A program made the translations under genes and the position numbers. A stretch of 64,000 nt of DNA from Anastrepha obliqua. Lineage: Eukaryota; Arthropoda; Insecta; Diptera; Tephritidae. The notes beneath the pieces were generated by a model that was not told the origin of the DNA, ran no database searches, and saw only the letters and a program-made list of their open reading frames with translations. Positions 23,397 through 33,600 of the stretch are shown here, piece after piece. How positions within the stretch are numbered: position 1 is the stretch's first letter; each line of letters opens with the position of its first letter. The stretch is taken from positions 168,394,792 to 168,458,791 of the forward strand of contig NC_072892.1 of assembly GCF_027943255.1 (NCBI RefSeq), written 5' to 3'.

Positions 23397-24268
23397 TAGG
23401 GTGGGCCTTGTAAAATTTGCTTTTTGAATCGGCTATAAAGAAAAAAATAATCAATATTTTTTCAAACCTTTTTTTTATTTTGAAGATTGAACATTGCCAT
23501 TTATGAATGAAAAATAATATCGTTCAAATGACTGCCACGACTGGCTTTACAGTAGGCCATTCGATCAACCCAATTTTTAAGCACATTTTCGATTGTTTGG
23601 GCTTCAATTTCATGAATGGCAACTTCGATTTCGTGTTTTAAAGCATCAATCGTCTCTGGATGGTTCGCATAGCATTTTTCCTTAACGGCTCCCCACAAAA
23701 AATAGCCCAACGGGCTTAAATCACAGCTCCGAGGCGGCCAATTGATATCGGAATTTCGGCTGATTATTCGGTTTTCAAAAACGGTAGCCAAAAGTTCGAG
23801 TGTAACTTTGGCAGTGTGACAAGTTGCACCGTCCTGTTGAAACCAAATGTCGTCCATGTCATCCTCTTCAATTTTTAGAAACAACTCGTTGAGCATGTCA
23901 CGGTAACGCTCGCCATTTTCGAAAAAAAAAATGGCCCGATGATGCCGCCAGACCAAAAACCGCACCAAACAGTGACTCGTTGTGGATGCATTTGCTTCTC
24001 TACAGTAACGTGTGGATTTTCTGAGACCCAAATCCGACAATTTTGCTTATTGACGTAGCCACCGATGTGCAAATCAGAAAAGAAGAAGAAGACTCACCAC
24101 TTTGGAAATAAGTTTTCAATATTTCCCAATTTTGTTCAAGCGTATAGCGTCCCATTTCGTAAATGTCAAACCTTTAAGTAAATTATGAAGACATTTGTGA
24201 TGTCATTTGTGTTACCATTCTCAAAAAAATATTTGGTATAAAAAGCAAACGCTATATGGCCCACCCTG
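23397..24268 (-). mobile_element. Internally deleted DD41D transposon with intact ends
   Basis: TA flanks both ends (23395-23396, 24269-24270). The inverted termini share AGGGTGGGCC and TTTGCTTTTT. On the minus strand the start MGRYTLEQNWEILKTYFQSG lies at about 24153-24094. A deletion then removes most of the DNA-binding region. The frame resumes with HIGGYVNKQNCRIWVSENPH and VTVWCGFWSGGIIGPFFF; a 1-bp shift near 23925 leads to WFQQDGATCHTAKVTLELL (second Asp), NWPPRSCDLSPLGYFLWGAV and a C-terminal GSHLNDIIF. The spacing after the second Asp is 41, but the third Asp has become Gly (LGY). Not functional. Confidence 0.85.
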
Positions 24269-24270
24269 TA

Positions 24271-24925
24271 CTAATAAACAATGTATACAATTTTTTATAT
24301 TTATTTCTATTGTTATCCCTTCTAAAAACAGTTTTTCTTTTCACGCATTTGTAAATAAGATTTCTGTTTTAAAAAAATTATTTCTTTTATCTAATTTATT
24401 TTCTCGCTCAGCGCAATTAACTAAAAAACTGCAATTGCTTACATTTCTGTTTGTATTACTAAAGGACCTGTATTATATATCTGGGTCTGCAACAATGTCT
24501 CGGCAACATTTATGTTTGCAACATTTCTGCATGCAATATTCGTCTAGACTCTTTCTGTTAAAGACTTCTCCTGCAAGTCGCTCGTTTTCTATCTACTAAA
24601 ACGCAAACGTGGTTAGTGCACTAATTTTTTCGTTTTTTATTATGAAATTTATTATTCGCTTTAGCTTTTAGGGTGAATCAAAAAGGAGTTCAAAATGAAC
24701 AAATAATTCGTTTTTCAGAACACCAAAACTAAATTCGCTCGTATTTCCATTTTCGTAGGTCCATTTTCATTTTCATATTCACTTTCACTCGGACACTAGA
24801 AGCAACGTTAATGTTTGTATTTGCAGCATTTATGAATTGTTAATCTTATATGTACCTGAAATACTATATATTTGAAGCATTTATCGCAAAATTTGCAATA
24901 GGCACTTGTAGACTACAATGTTGAT
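24271..24925. other. Unrecognised DNA
   Basis: It contains at 24735-24757 a 23-bp sequence that also occurs at 13412-13434 (core GCTCGTATTTCCATTTTCG), with a shorter match near 28055-28070. No coding region is recognised. Confidence 0.4.
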
Positions 24926-25440
24926 AATGGGTTTTTTAATAAGAGGTTTTATTTTGATATTCAAAGAAAAATGCTATTTTTTAATATAAATGATCGGATG
25001 TTTATTTCATTATAAGAAGGTATGCCGGCAAATGACCACCACGACCATGCTTACAGGACAATATCCTTTTCATGAAATGTTTTCCATAATCGAATTGCAA
25101 AGTGGCTGCCCTATGTCCTCGATAGCCTCACATATTCCATCTTCGAGGTCCTGAATCAACTATGGGCTGTTCGCGTAGACCTTCTCTTTTACGTGGCCCC
25201 TAAGAAAAAACTCACAAGGTGTTAAATCACAAGATCTCGGTGGCCAATTGTGATCACCTCTTCGAGAGATAGCACGGTCCGGAAACTTTTCCCGTAAAAG
25301 ATCAATGGTTTTGTTGCTTGTGTGGCACGTAGCGCCGTCTTGTTGAAAATAAACGTTGTCCAGATAAATACCATCTAATTCCGGCCATAAAAAATCGATA
25401 ATCATCTCCCGATAACGCAATCCATTCACCTGTAACACCT
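24926..25440 (-). pseudogene. DD41D transposase C-terminal fragment
   Basis: The minus-strand frame 25438-25160 reads VNGLRYREMIIDFLWPELDG, VYFQQDGATCHTSNKTIDLL (second Asp), RAISRRGDHNWPPRSCDLTP, CEFFLRGHVKEKVYANSP. After one stop it continues in the same frame through GICEAIEDIGQPL to the HGRGGHLPAYL tail. The third catalytic position is Glu in place of the family's Asp. The low-coordinate end near 24926-24975 (GGGTTTTTTAATAAGAGG) looks like a DD41D terminus. The N-terminal half is missing beyond 25440. Confidence 0.75.
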
Positions 25441-25559
25441 GTTATTGGAAAACTCTTTCTATCACTTTTACCTTTTTAGGACCACCGCTGTCGTAGAAAC
25501 TAGCGTGCCCCTCTTATCCTTACCACCAGTATCCTTTGTGCCACGACCGAGTACTTTGG

Positions 25560-26812
25560 TTACGGTAGTCGGTTAATATTAGAGCCTCTTACAATTATAT
25601 TTAATAAATCGTTGCCCTCCGGTATCTTTGTTGACGACTGGAAATTTACTTCCTTTACGCCTATATTTAAGAGTGGAAATATAAACGATGTTAGCAATTA
25701 CAGTCCGATTTCGAAGCCTTCGTCTGTCTCAAAACTTTTTGAGATAACAGTGAATGATAAGTTATATTTTGTTGTCAAAGGCCTAATATCTACCAACCAG
25801 CATGGTTTCGTTGCAAGTCGCTCCACTGTCATTAATTTGCCTATTTTCAATGATTACTGTATTTCAGCCTTCCAGAACAGATCTCAAGTTGATACAATTT
25901 ATACAGACTTCTCTAAAGCATTTGAAAAAGTATCGCACCGAATACTCTTGTCGAAGCTTGCGTCATTGGGTATACACTCCACGTTTTTGTCGTGTATCAA
26001 CATCCCGTGCATTTATTGCGTCCTCTGGTGTCCCACAGGGAAGTATTCTAGGACCCCTTCTCTTTATACTCTTTATTAACGATATTGGTTCTTGCTTTTC
26101 TTTTGCTGAACACTTGTTGTATGCTGATGCTCTTAAAATATTTGCGGTGATTAACAGTGTTAGTGTCTCTGAAAAGTTGCAAACCGACTTGCACAATGTC
26201 CGGAACTGGTGCTATTTAAACCGTTTGTCACTAAATATTAGCAAAAGCTTTCACGTAAAATATGCTAAATCAAACAATACTTTGCATACTTCGTATAGTA
26301 TTGCTGGCTTACCTTTGCAATCCGTTGAGGAAATTAAAGACTCAGGCGTTATTTTCGACTCTAAGCTGAATTTCACTAGCCATGTTAACTACGTCATAAG
26401 ACGATCATATACGATGCTAGCATTCGTACGCCGAAATTGTTCTGCATTTACCAACCCACACACTCTCAAAACATTGTATTGTGCTTTTGTTAGATCAAGA
26501 TTAGAATATGCCGGTGTAATTTGGAGACCGTACCAAATAGGTCTGTCTAATCGGATTGAGAGAGTTTAGAAAGTTTTTCTTCGTTTTGGCTTCTCGAGAA
26601 CCAACTATGGGGTGAATGCTCCGATTCCTATGGCATGCGCAGATTTAAATATGTTTTTCAATTCTTCTGTTGCTGATTTTCATGGCCGTATGGCATCTTA
26701 GTCAATCACCTTAAATCGTTCTTTTCTAAGTAACTACTAAACTATTGTACATTAGCTTAATATAGTCTATAAGAATGTATCCATTCAAAGATAATAAATA
26801 AATAAATAAAAT
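25560..26812 (+). mobile_element. 5'-truncated LINE, reverse transcriptase relic (CR1/jockey-like)
   Basis: 25612-26000 encodes early RT blocks (WKFTSFTPIFKSGNINDVSN, FVASRSTVINL, TIYTDFSKAFEKVSHRILLS). A 1-bp shift near 25990 leads to SGVPQGSILGPLLFILFIND, then LLYADALKIFAVINS, QTDLHNVRNWCYLNRLSLNI, GVIFDSKLNFTSHV and FVRSRLEYAGVIWRPY. The catalytic box is YADA in place of YADD, so the second Asp is lost. A stop follows at 26567, with decayed C-terminal sequence. The 3' end is a (TAAA)n-like run at 26793-26812. The lack of an RNase H domain and the short tandem tail fit CR1/jockey-superfamily LINEs. Confidence 0.8.
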
Positions 26813-26864
26813 AGCAAAGCTATGGCAAAAAAACCTAAAGCCAACGTTGACAAAAGTCTACATA

Positions 26865-28045
26865 CAGTACACAAATATCTTACTCCAGTGTGAAAAACTT
26901 CACTTAACTTTAAGTAATCTTGCTTGTTAGTATTGAATTGGTCCACCATTAGCATCAATTACAGCTTGAAGCCGTCGTGGCATCGAGGTGACTAACTCTG
27001 CAGAAGTTATATTGTTCCAAACTTCTATTAGTCGTTCTTTGAGTACTGAAGCGCTTGAAATTGGATTTATTCTAATTTTTCGATCTCAAATTTCCCAGAC
27101 TTGTTCAATCATATTCAAATCTGGACTTTGCGGGGGTGTATTTAATTGCCTTGGAGCATGGTAAAGCAGCCAATCCTTCACAATGTGTGCTATGAGCTTT
27201 GGATCGTTATCCTGCTGAAAAGCTCAACCTGGACCAAGCTCCAAATCATCCACCAAAGATTTCAGATTGGCTTCCAATAGTGATTTGTACTCATAACGAT
27301 CCATATTGCCTTTAATAAATACTAATCTTCCAACTCCAGATGCAGCAACAGCTCCCCCACCATGCTTCACTGTTGTTGTACCAAATTGTTCGGACTCAGT
27401 GCAGTATTTTTTTCCTCCACACTTTTGCTCTTCCATCGCTACCGAATATATTAAACTTCGACCCATCTGTAAACAAAACTTTTTGCCAAAAATCCATCCC
27501 CTTTTCCCTGTGTGCTTTGGCGAACTCCAGGCGAAGTTTACGGGTTTTTTCAGAAATAAGAGGCTTTTTTTAGTGGTTTTCTATTATGAAAGCCGTTTTT
27601 GTTCAGAGTTCTTTGAATTGTTCTTCGCTGAACACACTTCTTGGATGAGTTTGCTGTATCCTCGGCCAATTTCGGAGCAGAAACTTTTAGATTTTTGTCC
27701 ACATCTTTTATAATCAAGCTGACATCTCTGCGAGATAGTTTGCTCGGGCGGTCTTTGCGCGGCTTATTTTCGGTGGAACCACTATTTTTCAAGTTTTTTA
27801 CAATGGTCTGAACTATTGCACGACTTAAGTTTAAGATTTGTGAAATTTCGCCATATGATTTTTTTTCTTTCCTGTGCTGAATAACGAAATTTCTAACGTC
27901 AACTGATATTTCTTTTCGAGAAGCCATTGTGGATGCCTAAGTATTCAAATTGCATGATGGAAATAATAATGAGATGGCGCCTATCGTGGTACCTTTACTT
28001 GGCTCTCAGCGAATTTGACAATGAGTGAAGTCGTATTAGCTCCAG
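26865..28045 (-). mobile_element. Complete but inactive Tc1-family transposon (DD34E)
   Basis: TA flanks both sides (26863-26864, 28046-28047). The termini are poorly conserved inverted repeats. On the minus strand the protein starts at 27927 (MASRKEISVDVRNFVIQHRK), has two helix-turn-helix regions (SYGEISQILNLSRAIVQTIV, NKPRKDRPSKLSRRD, RRTIQRTLNKNGFHNRKP), then after a frameshift near 27545 VKHGGGAV, RLVFIKGNMDRYEYKSLLEA, a TGA codon, FQQDNDPKLIAHIVKDWLLY (second Asp), PPQSPDLNMIEQVWEI (Glu after 34 residues) and another TGA. It ends PRRLQAVIDANGGPIQY. The catalytic Asp and Glu of the C-terminal half are kept; frameshift and stops kill it. Confidence 0.85.
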
Positions 28046-28201
28046 TATGGCCAGATTTCCATTTTCGTAACTTGATTTAGCTTTTTTTTTTTGTTATTTA
28101 GTCTCGGAGTTTTAGTTCTTTCTTCATAACATTTTTCTAGCCTGTTCTAATTAAAATGTAATGTTTATAATTTTGTAAAATATACTTTTTTTAAATTAAT
28201 A

Positions 28202-28745
28202 GGTCTATGAATAAGTTCGTGCGGTTTTTTTTCGAAATTTGAATTTCGGATCATTCCCATGGCTTTTAAACGTTTGGAAATGGTTGATTGATCAACTCCC
28301 AAAGTTTTTGCAACCTCTTCTTGCGTTTGAGCCGGATCTTGATCGAGCAATTCCTCCAATTCGGTATCCATGAACTTTGGCGGCGCACCCTCGCGTTCTT
28401 CGTCTTCCAAGCCAAAATCACCACTTTTAAAGCGTGCAAACCACTTCTGGCACGTTCGCTCAGCTAGAGCATGCTCACCATAAACTTCCACCAAGATACG
28501 ATGACTTTCGGCTGCTTTTTTCTTCATATTAAAGAATTCCCCGCAAAAACACATTATTTGGCACGAAATTCGACATTTTCAAGTGTGGTAAAAATATTGT
28601 TGTTTACGCTTCAAATAAAAAACTTATACTGACGTTTGTGCCTTACGACAGTACCTCTCCAATGAATGTTTGGAAATGTGGATCGATGGAATAATAATCA
28701 AGTTACGCCATCTGTTGTAAAACCGCACGAACTTATCCATAGACC
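28202..28745 (-). mobile_element. Deletion derivative of the mariner at 48035
   Basis: TA flanks 28200-28201 and 28746-28747. Terminal repeats read GGTCTATGAATAAGTTCGTG and its near complement. The minus strand keeps the mariner N-terminus (MKKKAAESHRILVEVYGEHA, ERTCQKWFARFKSGDFGLED, STISKRLKAMGMIR) and then jumps to the 3' end. Compared with 48035-49292 about 700 bp of catalytic domain are missing, with the break just after GATCCGAAA. It retains an ATG and upstream codons that the 48-kb copy has lost, but has its own frame-breaking deletion near 28530. It can be moved only in trans. Confidence 0.88.
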
Positions 28746-28747
28746 TA

Positions 28748-30088
28748 TAGACCATAGTTCAATAATTCACTCAGTTTTATTTAGCTTTACTCTTTTTAAC
28801 ATCTGGTGGCAATGCCCGCGATTGCAGGTATTGTTGGTGTTCTTCTGCTTTCGGCAGTCAAATCTCTCCCTCGCTACTGCAGTATTGCCTAGTTTTGGAT
28901 ATAAAAACGCACGAAAATGCCCATTTAAAGAAAATAAAACACCAAGAATCACTTATCAATTATTGAATCACTTAAAGAACTTTGTATGGGTGACGATTTG
29001 TCTTTAGAATGTGCGTTTTTTTGAATAAATGTGTTATGCTTATGTACAATTTAATTTATGAGTTTTTTTGTTAAGTGAGACTTTTTTTATTAAGGGAACA
29101 ACTTGTTTGCTATATTTGAGGTTATGTAACTAGATAAAGTACTCTTTTTGCAAAAATGTCAGTATGGTTTCTTTAGTCTTTTCTGGTATTTTGTGGCTTA
29201 TTTTTGCAATGAATACACCTCTTGATGCTCTATGTCCCACTAAGGATTGATGGCCGTAAGAAACGATTACACCTCTATGGTTTTAATCCGTATTCAGTAA
29301 ATTCAAACGCCTTTTAAAATGTGTAAAAAGGTTTTCAATCTTACGAAGAGTTGAGAGAGGGACATTTAATATTCTTGCATAACCTTAAAAGAAGCAAAAA
29401 ATTAAATTCACACTTTGAAATATTTTATAAGAACCAACTAATTTTCATTAAAATCTTCTCAGAGTGGCCTTTTTTAACCTTCTTTTGTATAATAATACAG
29501 TTTTTTTTAACTTAAAGCTTCGGTAGCTTTAAATTAAAAAAAAGAAACAAACACTGAACTTCAAAATTTTCGCATTTTCGTTATAAAAAAGCACTAAATT
29601 TATTGCGAAGTGCAAATGGTTGGCAATACTGCACAACTTGGAAAAACGTGACGTCACGTACTCTCTGATGGGCGCAATCTTCTTTCTATCATTCTTGTTC
29701 AAATTGCAACTAAAATCAATATTAGCAAAGCAACAGACATAAAAAAAGGTAAGAAATAGACAAACGGTATTTTACCGTTATCACAACATAGGATATCAAA
29801 GTACAAGCTAGCAAAATCGGTTCTGTATGTATAGTTTTGTCAACGCTGTTTTTGCGTTTTTTTAGCATAACTGTGTCGTTTTATGTTAAAGAATGGATTT
29901 TTTTAGTTAACTCAATTAGAAAAAGATTTCAAATGAATTTGTACACATTTTGAAGCAAAGTGTTTGTACTTTGTAAACAACGAAAGGGAGGGGTGTATGT
30001 AGACTTCTGTCGGCCACTGTATGTGTAATGCGCGCTTTTTAAACGAACATTTCCCGATATTCTTTTAACGGAATGTATGTATGATACA
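28748..30088. other. Unique DNA, possibly a host promoter region
   Basis: No transposon similarity was found. It contains the CRE-like palindrome at 29646-29659, a possible splice donor (AAAAAAAGGTAAGAAATAG, 29739-29757) and a hairpin at 29763-29779 (AACGGTATTTTACCGTT). These are suggestive of a short 5' untranslated exon, but no coding exon can be attached to it. Confidence 0.35.
29646..29659. promoter_or_regulatory. CRE/ATF-type palindrome TGACGTCA
   Basis: ACGTGACGTCACGT is a perfect 14-bp palindrome with the full CREB/ATF consensus TGACGTCA at 29649-29656. It lies in apparently unique sequence, with a potential splice donor about 90 bp downstream. Function is inferred from the motif only. 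Confidence 0.4.
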
Positions 30089-30407
30089 TACAGTTAGTAA
30101 CATAAATAAGTATACAGGAGCCTGATTTATGAAATTGTTTGAAGCTAACGCCTTCCTTAATATGTAAGCAAAATATTTTACACATGGTAATTGTGTACTG
30201 GGATAAGCTTTCATATGCGTCTTAATTTAGCTGTAAATTTTAGGTACCGTTATCCACGCTTTGGTTTGTCTTTGATGCCAGCGAAATTTATGTCACAAAA
30301 GTTAGTATACAGCAAACAATTGTTCAGTTAGCATACCATTTATTTTTACGCATTGATTAAAAAAGTTAAGACTATTAAAAGGAAATAATTAAAGTGAGTA
30401 TACAAAT

Positions 30408-30641
30408 TGTTGGATACCCTATCCAAAAACTAAGCATGTGGCAACACTCAACATAACTCGGATGATTTTGACAGCGATTCGTAATAACGAGTGCGAGAAG
30501 AAGAACAGAAGCGACACAGACGATCTTGATATACGCATTTTCTAAAAATTTTAATTCTTGTGCATTGTATTTTATTTGATTAATGAAATAAACTAATTTG
30601 TATTATCGGAATAAGAATAAACGCGTGACACGGTCACAACA
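30408..30641 (+). repeat. 5' LTR of the gypsy element
   Basis: 234 bp, termini TGTTGG and ACAACA. It contains an AATAAA at 30616-30621 that could serve as the polyadenylation signal in the 3' copy. The sequence is indistinguishable by eye from 34951-35184. Confidence 0.93.
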
Positions 30642-30646
30642 GAAGT

Positions 30647-30656
30647 TGGCGACGAG
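30647..30656 (+). promoter_or_regulatory. Primer-binding site, tRNA-Ser(GCT)-like
   Basis: TGGCGACGAG, 5 bp after the LTR, is complementary to a tRNA 3' end reading CTCGTCGCCA. From memory this fits insect tRNA-Ser with anticodon GCU. Serine primers are usual for Mag-type elements. Confidence 0.65.
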
Positions 30657-30695
30657 AGTAAAAAATATATCCGACAAGTATAAATTGGTTTCATC

Positions 30696-33600
30696 ATGGC
30701 GACTTCAATTGAACAAGTTTTAACACGTCTGCTCACACAGCAAAATGAAACGCAAAAAGCTACACAACAGCTTCTTCAAAATGTAATGGCAGAAATTACC
30801 ACTAGCCGCACAGCAAACGTAGCAGCACCATCGAATAATCTTAACAGGGAACAGTTGATGGACATCCTATCAAAGCAAATTCAAGAATTTGTGCATGCAC
30901 CTGATGAAGACCACACATTCGAAACTTGGTATACAAGGTATCAAGACATATTCGACGAAGACGCTAAACAACTTAACGATGCAGATAAAACCAGACTTTT
31001 GCTACGTAAGGTCAGTTCCGCAGTTTACCAGCAATATGCACATACAATATTGCCGGCCAAGCCAAACGAAATTGATTTCAAATCTACTGTGAGTAAGTTA
31101 ACGTCCATGTACGGAGAAAAACAATCACTATTTAGCACTCGATACAAATGTTTTCAAATAGTTAAAAATGATTTGGAAGATTACACAACGTACATAGCAA
31201 GAGTAAATCGACAATGTGAAAAATTTCAGCTGAATACGTGCAGTAGTGATAATTTAAAATGCTTGATTTTTGTTAGCGGTCTGCAAGCTACAAAAGATTC
31301 AGTTTTTCGCAATGAAATTCTTAAAATGCTGGATGAAGAGAAACCCAGTAAGCCAGTTACTTTGAATTCGGTCAATTCTGAAATTCAACGTATACTCCAA
31401 CGTCAGCAAGATAATAAAATGATTGCGAATACGTCATCAATTACGCACGCAGTTCGTACGCAAGTAAATCAGAATCGTAATCAATCAAAAAAAGATGGTA
31501 CAAAATCACCACCGTCTCCATGTTGGTTTTGCGGAGGAATGCACTATGCTCGATTTTGTTTTTACGCGAGTCACAAGTGTACACAATGTGGAACTATGGG
31601 TCATAAGGAAGGATATTGCAATGCAAGGAAAAACAGCACGTTTAAAGGCAACAAACATCAAAAAGACAGTTCGCAGACGAAACAACAGCAACAGCAACAA
31701 ATTGTGAAAACACAGCAAGCAAACAAATCATCGAAAGCTATTGAGTCAGCTGCGCAAACGAGAATTATAACAGATTTCGCACAACTCAGAAGGCACATAG
31801 AAATTTTTATTAATGGTGTTAAAGCACAACTTCAGTTAGATACAGCTTCAGATTGCACCATTATTTCAGAAAATTTGTGGAAGAATATCAACATGCCAAC
31901 GTTATATGCAACAAAGCATACGGCACGAGACGCTAATTGTAACAAAGTGAATTTCAAAGGAGAATTTTTTGCTACCATCACACATCAAGGTGAAACGAAA
32001 AGTATGAAAGTACTAGTAACTTATGTGAATGATCTGAATATAGCGGGCGCAGATTTCTTTGAAGAATTCAGTCTTTGGGATATACCTATAAATTCATTTT
32101 GTATGAAGGTACAACTCTCAGAAAGTGAAGTGGCGCAAATAAGAAAATTCAAATCAGAATTTCCAACAGTCTTTCGTAAAGAACTTGGACATTGTGAGAA
32201 AATTAAAATTCATTTACCATTAAAGCAAAACGCAGTTCCAAAATTTTGTCCAAAACGTCCAGTCCCGTATTCAGCAATTACAGTGGTGGATGCAGAATTA
32301 AACCGACTTCAAGATGCAGGCGTCATTACACCAACAAACTATTCAGATTGGGGGGCACCAATTGTTATAGTTAAACGTCCAAATGGCAAGATCAGAATTT
32401 GTGCAGACTACTCAACAGGTCTCAACGCATGTGTAGAACCACATTTTCATCCATTGCCATTGCCAGAAGACATCTTCATAAATCTAAAAGGTCGTAAGTA
32501 TTTTACACGTTTTGATTTTAATGACGCGTATATGCAATTTGATGTTGACGAAGCAACAAAAAGTATTCTGACTATAAACACACATCGAGGATTATATAAA
32601 TTCAATAGACTGGTACCTGGAATCAAATCGGCACCAGGGGCTTTTCAACAAGCAATAGAAAAAGTTTTAACAGGCATTCAAGAAGCAACCCCATATTTAG
32701 ACAACGTTATTGTCGCAAGCAATAATTTCAATCAACATGTTAAATTAATAAGAAAAGTACTACAGCGTTTATCAGAGTATAACATTACCGTAAATTATGA
32801 CAAATGTGAATTTTTCCAAAGCAAAATTAAATACTTAGGTCATGTGGTAGATGCAGAAGGCATTCGTCCTGACCGTAATAAAATAATGGCTATCATTAAT
32901 TTGCCAAGACCTTCTAATGTCAGTGAACTTAGAGCATTTCTTGGTTCAGTAAATTTTTATGGTAAATTCATTTCAGAAATGAGAGCGATTAGAGCACCGC
33001 TTGATGAGTTATTACAAATACAAAAGAAATGGTATTGGTCAACAAAATGCGAAGAATCATTTCAAAAATTCAAAACTATTCTAACGTCAGACTTGATGCT
33101 TACACATTTCAACCCACAACTACCAATTATAGTTGCGGCAGATGCTTCTATGCAGGGGCTTGGAGCACAAATTTCCCATATTATGCCAAATGGAGCAGAA
33201 AAACCTGTTGCACACGCATCAAGATCACTGACACCCGCAGAAAAAAACTATAGCCAAGTTGAAAAAGAAGCACTAGCATTAGTTTTTGCAGTAAAAAAAT
33301 TTCACCGCATGGTATATGGTCAAAAGTTTATACTACGCACTGACCACAAGCCTTTAATTTCAATTTTTGGTTCAAAAAAGGGCATTCCTGTACACTCATC
33401 AAGTAGACTTCAGAGGTGGGCTCTTACCTTAATGTCATATGATTTTGATATTGAACACATAAAAACTGAAAATTTCGGAAATGTTGACATCTTATCAAGA
33501 TTGATACCGTCAAAGCAAGTTGATGATGAAGACTTTGTCATAGCATGTGCAACATTCGAATATAACATCAGAGCAATCGTACATGATAGTATAAATACAT

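Noticed and set aside
24207..24599. 130-codon plus-strand frame
   Set aside because: It crosses the terminal repeat and TA of the DD41D element into AT-rich flank, so it cannot be a conserved gene.
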